This document shows positions 56,129-64,000 of a stretch of DNA of 64,000 nt, one piece after another. The notes below the pieces were generated by a model, which saw nothing but the letters and a program-made list of their open reading frames with translations, was not told the origin of the DNA and ran no database searches. How positions within the stretch are numbered: position 1 is the stretch's first letter; each line of letters opens with the position of its first letter. The stretch is from Hymenobacter terricola (lineage in GTDB: Bacteria > Bacteroidota > Bacteroidia > Cytophagales > Hymenobacteraceae). The stretch covers positions 102,495 to 166,494 of the forward strand of contig NZ_JAGEMO020000013.1 of the NCBI RefSeq assembly GCF_017921975.2. Direction: 5' to 3'. The translations under genes and the position numbers were made by a program.

Positions 56129-56690
56129 ATGAGCGACGCCATGGCTACCCGGCAGCGCGGCTTGGCCCACTTTGGCATTGACTTCTACGTGGTGGGAGCG
56201 GTGGCGCGGAACATCTGAATGAGCCGGGTGTGCCACGCGCCGGAGCGGCGCATGACCAAGGACTTGGACCTGGCCGTCTTCATCAACAACGCGGCGCAGT
56301 ACGAGGAGCTGCAAGCCTGGCTCATCGCGCCGGAAAATTTTACGCTGACCCGGCACAGCGCCTTCTGCCTGCACTACCACGCGCCCGGCAGCCCCGTCAG
56401 CGTCGCCGTGAGGGCCATTGCCGACGAAGCCGGCGACGTATGGAACCTGGTGGAGGGGTATTTTAGCCTCATTGCCGACGATATCTATGCCCAGCACCTG
56501 GACTTGTTCGACGAGAACGAAACGGCCACCAACTTCATGCTGCTGGTGGGCGGGCCCGTGCAGACGCGAGCGCCGCCCGTTGGCGAAGGCGCTGAGTCGG
56601 CCGGGGGCCGCGCTGGCTACCGGCCTGCAGGTACTCGGGGCGCTGCATATGGGGCTGACCGATGACTGGCCGACGTCCAAGGCCCCCTGA
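56129..56690 (+). pseudogene. AbiEii-like nucleotidyltransferase, decayed
   Basis: The frame reads GIDFYVVGAVARNI, then a TGA at 56216-56218, then in the same frame RRMTKDLDLAVFINNAAQY and FSLIADDIYAQHLDLF. The G-x-x-A-R...DxD pattern fits the AbiEii/AbiGii nucleotidyltransferase-toxin family, where a Trp stands at the stop position (TGG to TGA). Near 56550 the frame shifts and the C-terminal likeness (RRPLAKALSRPGAALATG) continues in another frame to 56690. Two lesions mean it is dead in its present form. Confidence 0.65.
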
Positions 56691-56761
56691 GTGTCCGGTA
56701 TAGCCTCTGCTTTATACTTTCTGCGAGGCAGGCCGTATAGGTCTCGCGCTCCTTTTTGCTT

Positions 56762-57277
56762 ATGCCCGTGACCAATCGCCTCCCCGTACCCACCACCTTC
56801 GACGCCGACGAGCGCCTGCGGTGGGTGGCGCGCGTCGCCCGCCTCATGGACAGCCAGTTTCAGCTGCCCGGCACGCGCTTTCGTTTTGGCCTCGACCCGC
56901 TGCTCGGCCTGTTGCCCATCGTCGGTGACCTGTCCACCACCGTGGTATCCGTCGCCTTGCTGCTCACCATGCTGCGCCACGGGGCCAGCGGCGCGGTAGT
57001 GGTGCGCATGGCCCTCAATATCTTCATTGATACCGTCGTCGGGGGCATCCCCATTTTAGGCAATGTGTTCGACTTTGCCTACAAAAGCAACGAGCGTAAC
57101 GTGGCCCTGCTGCGCCGCCACTACGCCGAAGGCCGGCACCAGGGCAGCGGTCGGGGCCTGGTGGTGTTGTTACTGCTGGGGTTTGGAATCGTATTCAGCC
57201 TGGTGGCCTGGGGCAGCGTGGTTCTGCTGAGTTGGGTCTGGCATTACTTCGATGCCCACCCCATCCTGAACACCTAG
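56762..57277 (+). CDS. DUF4112 family membrane protein
   Basis: This 171-residue protein has the DUF4112 hallmark FGLDPLLGLLPIVGDLSTTV followed by VRMALNIFIDTVVGGIPILG and NVFDFAYKSNERNVALLRRH, then a C-terminal membrane helix (VVLLLLGFGIVFSLVAW). The function of the family is unknown. The ATG at 56762 is used; an in-frame TTG lies two codons upstream. It ends 10 bp from a convergent small gene. Confidence 0.88.
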   Translation: MPVTNRLPVPTTFDADERLRWVARVARLMDSQFQLPGTRFRFGLDPLLGLLPIVGDLSTTVVSVALLLTMLRHGASGAVVVRMALNIFIDTVVGGIPILGNVFDFAYKSNERNVALLRRHYAEGRHQGSGRGLVVLLLLGFGIVFSLVAWGSVVLLSWVWHYFDAHPILNT

Positions 57278-57287
57278 CCGCAATTCC

Positions 57288-57581
57288 TTATTCCCGGCCT
57301 TTGCCAAACCACCGTTTCAGCGTCCACCTGGTCCGCTCAAACACCGTGGGTTTTCGCACCGAAAAGGCAATTATTCTGAGGTCGGGTGCCAGCTGGGCCG
57401 GCGCGTACATGCCACGCAGTGCATTGCCGTGCGTCGCCTGAGTGCGCACAATTTCCGGCCACGACATGGCCGAGAAATCGTAAATCTCCTTCCCGCATTG
57501 CCCGCAATGCCGCCCGTTGTCCGTGGGCTGCATGTCGAGCCAGTTTTGGCCGCAGGGTTGAGGCTTGGGCAGTGCATTCAT
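57288..57581 (-). CDS. Small cysteine-containing protein
   Basis: This 97-residue protein has CGQNWLDMQPTDNGRHCGQC in its first third: three Cys in a Cys-x(15)-Cys-x2-Cys spacing, often seen in short Bacteroidota proteins next to or fused with membrane regions. It could bind zinc or an iron-sulfur cluster. The C terminus is basic (RTRWTLKRWFGKGRE). The ATG two codons upstream (57587) is also possible. Confidence 0.6.
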   Translation of the reverse strand: MNALPKPQPCGQNWLDMQPTDNGRHCGQCGKEIYDFSAMSWPEIVRTQATHGNALRGMYAPAQLAPDLRIIAFSVRKPTVFERTRWTLKRWFGKGRE

Positions 57582-57587
57582 AGGCAA

Positions 57588-58143
57588 AGGGGAGGAGTTA
57601 ATGGGGCTGGAAGCGGCGTTGCGTCAATGAATGCCGCTGATGCGCCCGCTGTTAGTGAAACAGGGGTTTTCTCTGCATTGATGCAGCCCCGGCCAGAATT
57701 ACGCACCGTGCATTGCTGGAACAGTAGCGTAAACTCTCGGTCAACTATTCCCGACTACCTCGTGGTCCAGGCTGGCGAACTCAGTCGGCCAGCAGTTGGG
57801 TGCAGGTGTTGTGCTTCAGCCTTGCTGGTCAGGAGCTGCCCGATGCTGACCTTGCTGTCCGGTTTGCGCAGCAGCGTGCGCACCCCGTTGAAGTTGAGCT
57901 TCTGCACCACCTGTCCCTGAAAAGCCATTTCCAGCCGTACAATCTCGCGCTGCGCCACGTCCAGCACCCCGAACACCAGGCCTTTGGTCACGCGCACCTG
58001 GTGCTGCCCGCACGAGGGGGCGTAGGCCACGCCGCTGCTTGAAATGCACATGGGAAAGCGGCTGTTCATCCAGCCCACTACTAAGTTCGGGGAGAGGGCC
58101 CCGTTGCTGTAGGCATTGCCGGCGAACGTGACGTACCGTTCCT
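57588..58143. other. Region with a possible decayed minus-strand gene
   Basis: A minus-strand frame at 57755-58078 reads protein-like sequence (MNSRFPMCISSSGVAYAPSC, KGLVFGVLDVAQREIVRLEM). Similar-looking sequence continues upstream without a start codon (RYVTFAGNAYSNGALSP), which suggests a frameshifted hypothetical gene. I do not recognise it. The rest shows nothing I can support. Confidence 0.3.
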
Positions 58144-58434
58144 GTGCCTTCCAAATTCAGCTCGATGTACTCGGCTTTTTCCAACAGGCCGGTACTGGTA
58201 CCACCTCCGCGCCGAAAACAGCGAAATTGTCCGGTCGGACGAAGGCTACACCACCAAAGCCAGCTGCCAGAACGGCAACCGGTCCGTGCAGGCCAGTACG
58301 GCTTCAACCACGTCGCGGCCAATGGCGAAATCATCGGGCGCGGTGAGAAGTATACCGCCGCCCAATCACGCGACCATGGTATTCAGGCCGTGCTGCGGGA
58401 AGCTCCCTCGGCCCGCGTTGAGGACCTGAACTGA
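58144..58434 (+). pseudogene. DUF1508 (YegP-like) gene with two frameshifts
   Basis: Starting from a GTG, frame 1 reads MPSKFSSMYSAFSNRP. Likeness then moves to another frame as YWYHLRAENSEIVRSDEGYT and TKASCQNGNRSV, and returns to frame 1 as GFNHVAANGEIIGRGEKYTA, then AQSRDHGIQAVLREAP and ARVEDLN to the TGA at 58432. These are the two tandem units of the DUF1508 fold. Two compensating indels (near 58192 and 58293) disrupt it, or there is sequence error. Confidence 0.6.
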
Positions 58435-58454
58435 CGGTAGTTTTCCCGGGAAGT

Positions 58455-58493
58455 AAAAAAGCTCCGTTGGCAACCAGCCAACGGAGCTTTTTC
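58455..58493. terminator. Bidirectional terminator
   Basis: AAAAAAGCTCCGTTGG and CCAACGGAGCTTTTTCT form a perfect stem around a 7-base loop with A/T flanks. It ends the DUF1508-like unit. Confidence 0.8.
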
Positions 58494-58960
58494 TGTAAAC
58501 AAAAACAGGCCTTCCAGCCGCAGCTCGGCCGCTTCGAGCACCGCGCATCACTCGGCAAAGACCCGCTCCAGGGCAAACGGGCCGTGCTGGTTGCCGACGG
58601 GCAGCCGGTTTTGCGCTGGCAGCACATGGCGCCCACGACCTCGGCTGGGGCAGCAGTGGGTCGGCGGCCACCGGGCCGGGCCGGCAAGTGCGGGGGTATC
58701 CAGCGGGTAATGATATCGTTGGTCAGGACTTCCACGGAGGAGGGTAAGGAGATGGGTCGCACCTCAAATTCCCCGCTTTTGTGGGAATCTTTTCTGTTGG
58801 GCTTCACCCGGGCCACTTCCTAAACAGGTTCGATGAAAAAAAGCAGAGCACCCGCGCCACCGACGGGCTGAACATTGCAGACACGCGGAGGCGGCTACTG
58901 GCGCATCAGGAAAAGCTGCCGGTGCGGCCCGGCGTGCAGCATTACGCTCGCGGGGCCGGG
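58494..58960. other. Gene-free stretch, 467 bp
   Basis: Short frames on both strands give fragments that look partly protein-like (minus strand LPSSVEVLTNDIITRWIP; plus strand GKRAVLVADGQPVLRWQH), but none forms a gene with a start, a family match and a stop. I regard it as decayed sequence. Confidence 0.35.
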
Positions 58961-60385
58961 CTAATCCGTGACCCGGAACTGCAGTTCCTCCACCACCAGC
59001 GACGTAGCGTTTCCGTTGTTGGTCCGAAGGAAGGCTTCCACGTAATCGCCGGTCACCATATCCAGTTCGGTGGTCAGCGTTACCTGAAAGCTCTGGTTGT
59101 TGGTTGCCGCCGCCATCGACCCGTTGGGGTTCGGAATGACCGTGCCGTTTTTGGCAATGGCAATGGAAAAGTCGCTGCTCGTTGCCGGCGACTTGGCCCC
59201 TGCCACTATCAGCACCTTGGCCGTAATGCCTTCTTTGCCGGTGTAGGTGAGCCGGTTGGCAGTAGAAACAAACCGCTGCTGTTTTACCGTCGTGGTGGCG
59301 CCGGCTATTTTGTAGAAGGTCCCTACCGTGGACAGCGCGGTGGGCGTGGTGTTGTTGTTCAGGTACACCGATGCCAGGGCCCGGGTGTTGGGGATGTACG
59401 TATTCTGCCGCATTTCCCAGGCCGGCGTGTAGGAATCAAACCCGCTGATGTAGGTGCTCACGCCCCGAAACATGTTCGTCGTCATGCGGCCCCGGTCGAT
59501 GGTCGCGCCGGCGTTCACTTTCACCCCGGTCTGGCCCGCGTAGATGAAGTAGTTGTTCGACAAGTCGATGTCGTTGATGACCAGGCTGGGCATAAACTCA
59601 ATGCCTGCCCCTGCAGTGATGCCGACAATGAAGTTGGTGGTGGAGCAGAACTTGCCCACGTTGCCCGCTACCTTGAGGCCGTCCTGGCAGTTCCAGTAAT
59701 TCTGGGCAATGGTGATGGCCTGAAACCCACTTACCAGCCCCACGCCCAGGCTCGGCACCCCAGCTTCGACCACCGAGCAGCCCGAGAACAGGTTGCAGTA
59801 CTTGGAGCCCGTGGCGTCGGCAAAGTCGTAGGCCTTGGTGCTGCCGCTGGCCGGTAGCACCACCATATTTGCCATAAACACCGACACGGCCGTGCTGCGC
59901 AGCACGGCCCCGCTCACCGTGGACAGCACGCCGTCTTTGCCAGGGTCGGTGCCCCGCAGGTTGGCACCGTTCAGGTTCAGGTAGTTCGGGGAGATGTTGA
60001 CGATACCCGAAAAGACGTACATTTTGGTGGCGTCCAGCGTGATGGCATTGCCCACCGGAGCGGGCAAATCGGCCAGTGAGTATACGTACACCAGGTTTGT
60101 GGTGGGCGCGGTCAGCGTCACCGCTTCCCATCGGCCGGCCTTGTATAAATCCAGCGTGTTGGTGGTGAGGTTGAACACCTGCAAGCCCACCGGCGGCGAT
60201 GAAATGGCGTCGCGCTGGGCCGTGGTCATGCGCGGAATAAGCAGGCCGCTGGAAGTCGACGAGATGTCGAGCATCGCCTTCGGGTCCGGCAGGGCACCCG
60301 TCGCGTTGATGCCCACGTTCTGGGCCATCAAGCAGCCCGCGCCGGTGTTAATAGTCAGCAGGAATAACAGGGAAATCTTTTTCAT
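58961..60385 (-). CDS. Secreted surface protein, tail-fibre-like N terminus
   Basis: This 474-residue protein has a signal peptide (ISLLFLLTINTGAGCLMAQ) followed by NVGINATGALPDPKAMLDIS and STSSGLLIPRMTTAQRDAIS, the short motif that opens many exported Bacteroidota proteins and phage-tail-like proteins. The rest is beta-rich with Asn/Thr/Gly repeats, which suits a beta-helix or adhesin-like stalk, and ends in a jelly-roll-like stretch. No enzyme motif is seen. It lies just downstream of the T9SS protein gene on the same strand. Confidence 0.7.
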   Translation of the reverse strand: MKKISLLFLLTINTGAGCLMAQNVGINATGALPDPKAMLDISSTSSGLLIPRMTTAQRDAISSPPVGLQVFNLTTNTLDLYKAGRWEAVTLTAPTTNLVYVYSLADLPAPVGNAITLDATKMYVFSGIVNISPNYLNLNGANLRGTDPGKDGVLSTVSGAVLRSTAVSVFMANMVVLPASGSTKAYDFADATGSKYCNLFSGCSVVEAGVPSLGVGLVSGFQAITIAQNYWNCQDGLKVAGNVGKFCSTTNFIVGITAGAGIEFMPSLVINDIDLSNNYFIYAGQTGVKVNAGATIDRGRMTTNMFRGVSTYISGFDSYTPAWEMRQNTYIPNTRALASVYLNNNTTPTALSTVGTFYKIAGATTTVKQQRFVSTANRLTYTGKEGITAKVLIVAGAKSPATSSDFSIAIAKNGTVIPNPNGSMAAATNNQSFQVTLTTELDMVTGDYVEAFLRTNNGNATSLVVEELQFRVTD

Positions 60386-60496
60386 GTTAGTAACAAAAGC
60401 GGATAAGCAAGACCTGATGGGCCTCAGAAAACGTTAGGAAAAAGCATAGGAAGCCCGTCCGGGGTGGCCGGGCAAAGCGAAGCAGGAACGCGGCGG

Positions 60497-62017
60497 TTAC
60501 TGGCGGGTGAGGGTGAGGCGCTGCCGTTGCGCGCCCTGCGCCACGGTGAGCAGGTACACGCCCGCGGGCAGCGGGGCCGGGGGCACCAGCGCAAACGCGT
60601 TGGCCCCGCAGGCCAGCACCACGGTTTCCTGCCACACGGTGCGGCCCAGGCCATCGCGCAGCATCAGGCTGGCCGTGCCGGCTTCCGGAGTATCCAGGGC
60701 CAGCATAACGGACTCGGCGAACGGATTTGGGTACGCCTGCAGGCGCAGGGCCACGGGCAGGGTAGCGGTTACGGAGCGAACGGGGGAGAGAGATTCGGTG
60801 CCATCCCGGTCTACCTGGCGCAGCCGGTAATACACCAGGCCTGCCCCATAGCGGGCCAGGTTGGGGTCTGTGGCTTCATATGCCGCGCCCTGGCCATTGG
60901 TGCCGCGACTAGCCACCGTGGCAATTCGCTGGAAATGGCTTGCGTCGGTGCTGCTTTCCACTTCAAATCGGTCGTTGTTTTTTTCCGAGGCCGTGTTCCA
61001 GCGCAGCCACGCGGCGGTGCCCAGCCGCTCGGCAGCAAAATAAATGAGTTCGATGGGCAGCGGGTTGGCGCGGTTGCTCACGGTAAAGCGCGAGAAAGAA
61101 CTGACGGCGGTGCTGATGCTCCGCGTGGCCGCCGACACCGGTGCCGCGGTAGCCACCCACGTCGCTGCTGGCTGCTGCTGCCACACCTGGGCTGCGGTGA
61201 AATCCGTGAGGCCGTTGTCGTCGTCGGCCGTCCAGGTCAAGGTCAGGGGAATGGCCTGCGTGGGGGCTAGTGTGGAGGAAATGGCCCAGATGCGGTCAAT
61301 GCCCTTGGCCGTCCCCCCGTTCGGGTTGGTGGCGTAGCTCAGGCCCGCCGTGGTCAGCCCGGCAGTCCGAGTGGCGGTTACATCGCCCAGAGGCGAGCCC
61401 GTGGCATCGAGCGTCAACCCGTTGCCGAAGTCCACCACCCCACTTACTGCATTGCGCACCACGCGCAGGTTGCCTTGCACGTACCGGCCCGTGGTTTCGC
61501 CCTGCACGGTGGCGCCCATGGGCAGCAGCAGAAAAGCGGCCGGCCCGGTGCGCACGCTGCCTTGGGTAAGCAGCAACTGGCCGGTGAGGGTAACGTTGTT
61601 AGGCATCAGGACGCGGTTGTTGCCGGCGCTGCCGCTGTTGCGGACTTCTAGCTGGGCCACGCTGCTGCTGCCCGGGGCTAGGGTTTGGTCGACGGCCCCG
61701 CCGAACACCAGCCACCCGGACGACGTAAGCGCACCGGCGTTGGTGAAATCCCCGGTCAGGAGCACCGTGCCGGCATTGCTAAAGGTGCCGCCCGCCGCAT
61801 TGGCCACCGAACCCCGCACCACCAGGTTCGCGCCCGGTTGCACCAGCACGTACGCGCCGCGGTTGTTCAGAATCTGGGCCGCTGAGGGTCCACTGGCGCC
61901 AGCGCCCAGCGCCACGATGAAAGCGGCCACGCGGAGGCCACGGCTAGGCGCTGTACGAAGCGGTGGCCGGCCGGCAAGGCCAACAAACGCAAGTAGTTCG
62001 GTAAAAGTAAAATACAT
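60497..62017 (-). CDS. Exported protein with T9SS type A C-terminal sorting domain
   Basis: This 506-residue protein has an N-terminal hydrophobic segment (LRVAAFIVALGAGASGPSA). A beta-helical repeat region rich in Gly/Asn follows (GGTFSNAGTVLLTGDFTNAG). After a fibronectin-like segment (YYRLRQVDRDGTESLSPVRS), the protein ends in the type IX secretion signal: LQAYPNPFAESVMLAL through LPAGVYLLTV. It is thus carried across the outer membrane by the T9SS and fixed to the surface. It precedes the other surface protein by about 110 bp. Confidence 0.88.
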   Translation of the reverse strand: MYFTFTELLAFVGLAGRPPLRTAPSRGLRVAAFIVALGAGASGPSAAQILNNRGAYVLVQPGANLVVRGSVANAAGGTFSNAGTVLLTGDFTNAGALTSSGWLVFGGAVDQTLAPGSSSVAQLEVRNSGSAGNNRVLMPNNVTLTGQLLLTQGSVRTGPAAFLLLPMGATVQGETTGRYVQGNLRVVRNAVSGVVDFGNGLTLDATGSPLGDVTATRTAGLTTAGLSYATNPNGGTAKGIDRIWAISSTLAPTQAIPLTLTWTADDDNGLTDFTAAQVWQQQPAATWVATAAPVSAATRSISTAVSSFSRFTVSNRANPLPIELIYFAAERLGTAAWLRWNTASEKNNDRFEVESSTDASHFQRIATVASRGTNGQGAAYEATDPNLARYGAGLVYYRLRQVDRDGTESLSPVRSVTATLPVALRLQAYPNPFAESVMLALDTPEAGTASLMLRDGLGRTVWQETVVLACGANAFALVPPAPLPAGVYLLTVAQGAQRQRLTLTRQ

Positions 62018-62640
62018 CTAAAAACAGCTTGAAGTGAGTCTTGAAATTCATATTGCGCTTGCCCGCAGCCAGCGCCCAAGCATCACCCGAAAAGAAGGGG
62101 CACCTTAAAAATATTCACGGCCGCCAGGCCGCCAGGCCGCCAGGCCGCACGGGGTGGTTTCCGATGCCTGGTCCAGCACTTGCTGGAGGGGCGAGAGCAG
62201 GGCAATGGATTCACGCGGTGCCCGATGATGAAGCACTTGCTCGAACGTCTTCTAGTAGGTAGGTCGCCGTAGGGGGATAGGAATCCGGCGTAGTCTTGGT
62301 GAAATGCGATTTTTTCGGCCAGCGACATGCGGTGCACGAATGCCAGCGCATCCGCGCCGATGCGGTGATGAAGCGGGAAAAACTACGCCGCGAGCAGAGT
62401 GAGGCACATAATAAAGCATGTTGATGCCAGCCGCCAGCACCATTACTGTGCCGATATCAACACGCGTTATTAAGCCGCTTACTATGAGGGCTATAGCTGA
62501 TTATTCGCTGCGGAGTATGCTCCGGTTTTAGAACTAGCGTCCAGGAAATGGAGCGTTAAGGACTGCTGGAGCGCGTCTACGATGCGCACCAACGGCCCGC
62601 CGCGTAACTGAGTTGGTCTAGAGGCTGTTATGAACTTGTA
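62018..62640. other. Gene-free stretch of 620 bp before the insertion sequences
   Basis: It contains a small tandem repeat (GCCGCCAG units at about 62119-62147). A minus-strand fragment reads SLAEKIAFHQDYAGFLSPYG without forming a gene. Composition is mixed. It is probably remnant sequence at the edge of the IS region. Confidence 0.4.
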
Positions 62641-62654
62641 GCGAACTTGGGGGT

Positions 62655-62879
62655 ATGGCAGCCGTGCGAACCTACCCCAGCGATGTAAAAGACGACGCAT
62701 GGGCCTTTGTGGCCCCGTATCTGTGCCTGATGCGCGAAGATGCGCCGCAACGGGCCCAGGCCTTGCGCGACCTCTTCAACGCCCTGCGCTACCTGGCCCA
62801 CACGGGCTGCCCCTGGCGCTTCCGGCCGCACGATTTGCCGCCCTGGGCCACCGTGTACCTGTATAGTCCCAAAGAGTGA
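62655..62879 (+). pseudogene. IS5-family transposase N terminus, cut by an IS481-type insertion
   Basis: From the ATG at 62655 the frame gives TYPSDVKDDAWAFVAPYLCL, ALRDLFNALRYLAHTGCPWR and HDLPPWATVY, the classic N terminus of IS5/IS427-type transposases (DUF4096 region). After Tyr the sequence changes at 62859 to the end of another IS, giving a short false tail. The remaining 3' part is not found directly beyond that IS. Confidence 0.8.
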
Positions 62880-63862
62880 TGGTGTAGTTTCCGGGCTGGA
62901 ATTTCGCACGAACCTATGGGACCAGTACTCCACGGCCGCGCCCGCACAACAGCGGCAGTACGGCGCGCTATCCAACACCGCCCGGAAAGCCGACAAGGCT
63001 TAGCCACCCGTTACAGCATCCACCCGAAAACGGTGGCCAAGTGGCGCAAGCGTCCGACCACAGCCGATGCGCGCATGGGGCCTGCGCCGGCTTCGACGGT
63101 GCTTACGCCCGAGCAGCAAGCCATTGCCCTGGCCTTTCGTCGGCATACCTTGCTGGCGCTCGATGACTGCCTGCAGGCGCGGCAGGCCACGATTCCGCGC
63201 TTATCGCGTCCGGCGCTACACCGCTGTTTTCAACGCCACGGCATCCGCCGCCTGCCCCTGAACGAAGACGGGCAGAGCCCGCCGAAAAAGAAGTTCAAGG
63301 ATTGCCCCATTGGCTGCCTGCACGTCGATTTCGCCGAGGTCCAGACCGAAGAAGGCAAGCAGTACCTCTTCGTCGCCCTCGACCGCACCAGCAAGGTGGC
63401 CTTTGCCGAGCTACACCCGCGCGCCAAGCGGGGCGTCGCGGCCGGATTTCTGCGGCGTGGACTCGATAAATTGCCTTACAAAGTGCCTACCGTGCTGACG
63501 GACAACGGCGTGCAGTTTACACCCCAGCCCCACCAATTCCTGCCGGGCGGGCACCGTTTCGACCGCATTTGCCGCGAATACGGCGTGGAGCCCCGCCTGA
63601 CCACACCGGCCCACCCCTGGACCAAGGGCCAAGTTGAGCGCATGAACCGCACCCTCAAAGAAGCCCCTGTCAAGCGCTGCCATTACCAGAGCACGCAGGA
63701 ACTCAACGAGCACCTGCAAGCCTGTTTGCTGGCCTACAACCACGCCCGGCGCTTGAAGACCCTACGCGGGCTAACCCCGCATGAATTCCTCTGTGCACAG
63801 CGGCAAAAGAACCCGACTATCTTTACCCAAGACCCGACCCACCTCACCTTGGGACTATACAG
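62859..63862 (+). mobile_element. IS481-type insertion sequence
   Basis: The inverted ends are CTGTATAGTCCCAA at 62859 and TTGGGACTATACAG ending at 63862, identical over 14 bases, and the similarity extends further inward. The element is about 1.0 kb with one transposase gene. No clear target-site duplication can be seen next to the ends. It interrupts the IS5-type transposase. Confidence 0.8.
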
Positions 63863-63866
63863 CTAA
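62916..63866 (+). CDS. IS481-family transposase
   Basis: This 316-residue DDE recombinase has an N-terminal HTH (GLATRYSIHPKTVAKWRKRP) and an integrase core with the first Asp in GCLHVDFAEVQTEEGKQYLF, the second in VPTVLTDNGVQFTPQPHQFL, and the Glu in KGQVERMNRTLKEAPVK. All three catalytic residues and the full family length are present, so it may be active. Its stop codon lies at the right inverted repeat. Confidence 0.92.
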   Translation: MGPVLHGRARTTAAVRRAIQHRPESRQGLATRYSIHPKTVAKWRKRPTTADARMGPAPASTVLTPEQQAIALAFRRHTLLALDDCLQARQATIPRLSRPALHRCFQRHGIRRLPLNEDGQSPPKKKFKDCPIGCLHVDFAEVQTEEGKQYLFVALDRTSKVAFAELHPRAKRGVAAGFLRRGLDKLPYKVPTVLTDNGVQFTPQPHQFLPGGHRFDRICREYGVEPRLTTPAHPWTKGQVERMNRTLKEAPVKRCHYQSTQELNEHLQACLLAYNHARRLKTLRGLTPHEFLCAQRQKNPTIFTQDPTHLTLGLYS

Positions 63867-63932
63867 GTCATCCGGGCAAGTTCAGTAAAAAAATGTGCGC
63901 TACGGGATATTTTGACTAGGACGTGTAAACAA

Positions 63933-64000
63933 TTAAAGCCACATCAGGATGGCTCCGAGGGTGACCATTGCCAGAAAGGTGCTGGCGTTCTTTTCGTAGC
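63933..64000 (-). CDS. IS5-family transposase, C-terminal end only
   Basis: The last 22 codons before the window edge read YEKNASTFLAMVTLGAILMW plus L and a TAA at 63933, which is the usual C terminus of IS5/IS427 transposases. It points the other way from the N-terminal fragment at 62655, so it belongs to a second IS5-type copy that continues to the right. Confidence 0.7.
   Translation of the reverse strand, partial: YEKNASTFLAMVTLGAILMWL

Noticed and set aside
62840..63880. Target-site duplication flanking the IS481-type element
   Set aside because: No matching short direct repeat is visible next to the inverted ends.

Overview
The window is GC-rich bacterial DNA that looks like a Bacteroidota genome of the Hymenobacter type (Cytophagales). 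The signs are a T9SS type A sorting-domain protein, a CarboxypepD_reg/TonB-plug domain, cyanophycinase, many lipoproteins and signal peptides without strong Shine-Dalgarno sequences, TANNTTTG-like -7 boxes, GbsR/MarR and HigA-like regulators of Bacteroidota type, and many dispersed palindromic repeats. The genus is inferred from gene content; I saw no rRNA or tRNA gene.

Layout. 0-20 kb is mostly core or housekeeping genes: cyanophycinase, an LTA4H-like M1 aminopeptidase, an L,D-transpeptidase lipoprotein, an XRE regulator, a DEAD-box helicase, an ADP-ribose-type Nudix hydrolase, a TPR histidine kinase, an LpxH-like phosphoesterase, a GT-B glycosyltransferase and a GH1 beta-glucosidase. A small transcription unit at 11.6-11.9 kb encodes a 39-residue hydrophobic peptide and may have an antisense RNA.

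20.6-30.8 kb is the most interesting part: an RNA-repair island. It holds Hen1 (3'-terminal RNA ribose 2'-O-methyltransferase), Pnkp (kinase-phosphatase-adenylyltransferase) and two RlaP/YcgL-type nucleotidyltransferases. AT-richer cargo sits among them: a trypsin-like protease between hen1 and pnkp, then a restriction-endonuclease-like gene and a HigA-like antitoxin gene, each broken by one in-frame TAG. Palindromic repeat elements with lengths divisible by three lie in frame inside hen1 and inside pnkp (twice). They add about 35, 36 and 23 residues to otherwise normal-length enzymes.

31-41 kb holds an SDR epimerase plus GbsR/MarR operon behind a perfect 42-bp palindrome, an ADP-ribosylglycohydrolase, and a 2037-residue alpha-2-macroglobulin-like protein with a TonB-plug domain inside it. 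41-53 kb holds katG, then a pectin/rhamnogalacturonan set (SDR dehydrogenase, GH88/105, SGNH esterase, CBM9-like/PKD protein, PL22-like lyase, GH28, cupin). 53-64 kb holds an ApbE-DUF2271/PepSY pair, a decayed stretch (broken AbiEii-like nucleotidyltransferase, frameshifted DUF1508 gene), two secreted surface proteins, and at the right edge an IS481-type element inserted in an IS5-type transposase fragment.

Several unrelated palindromic repeat families are scattered between and inside genes. Positions, reading frames and motifs were read from the sequence; family names rest on recognised motifs without any database search.
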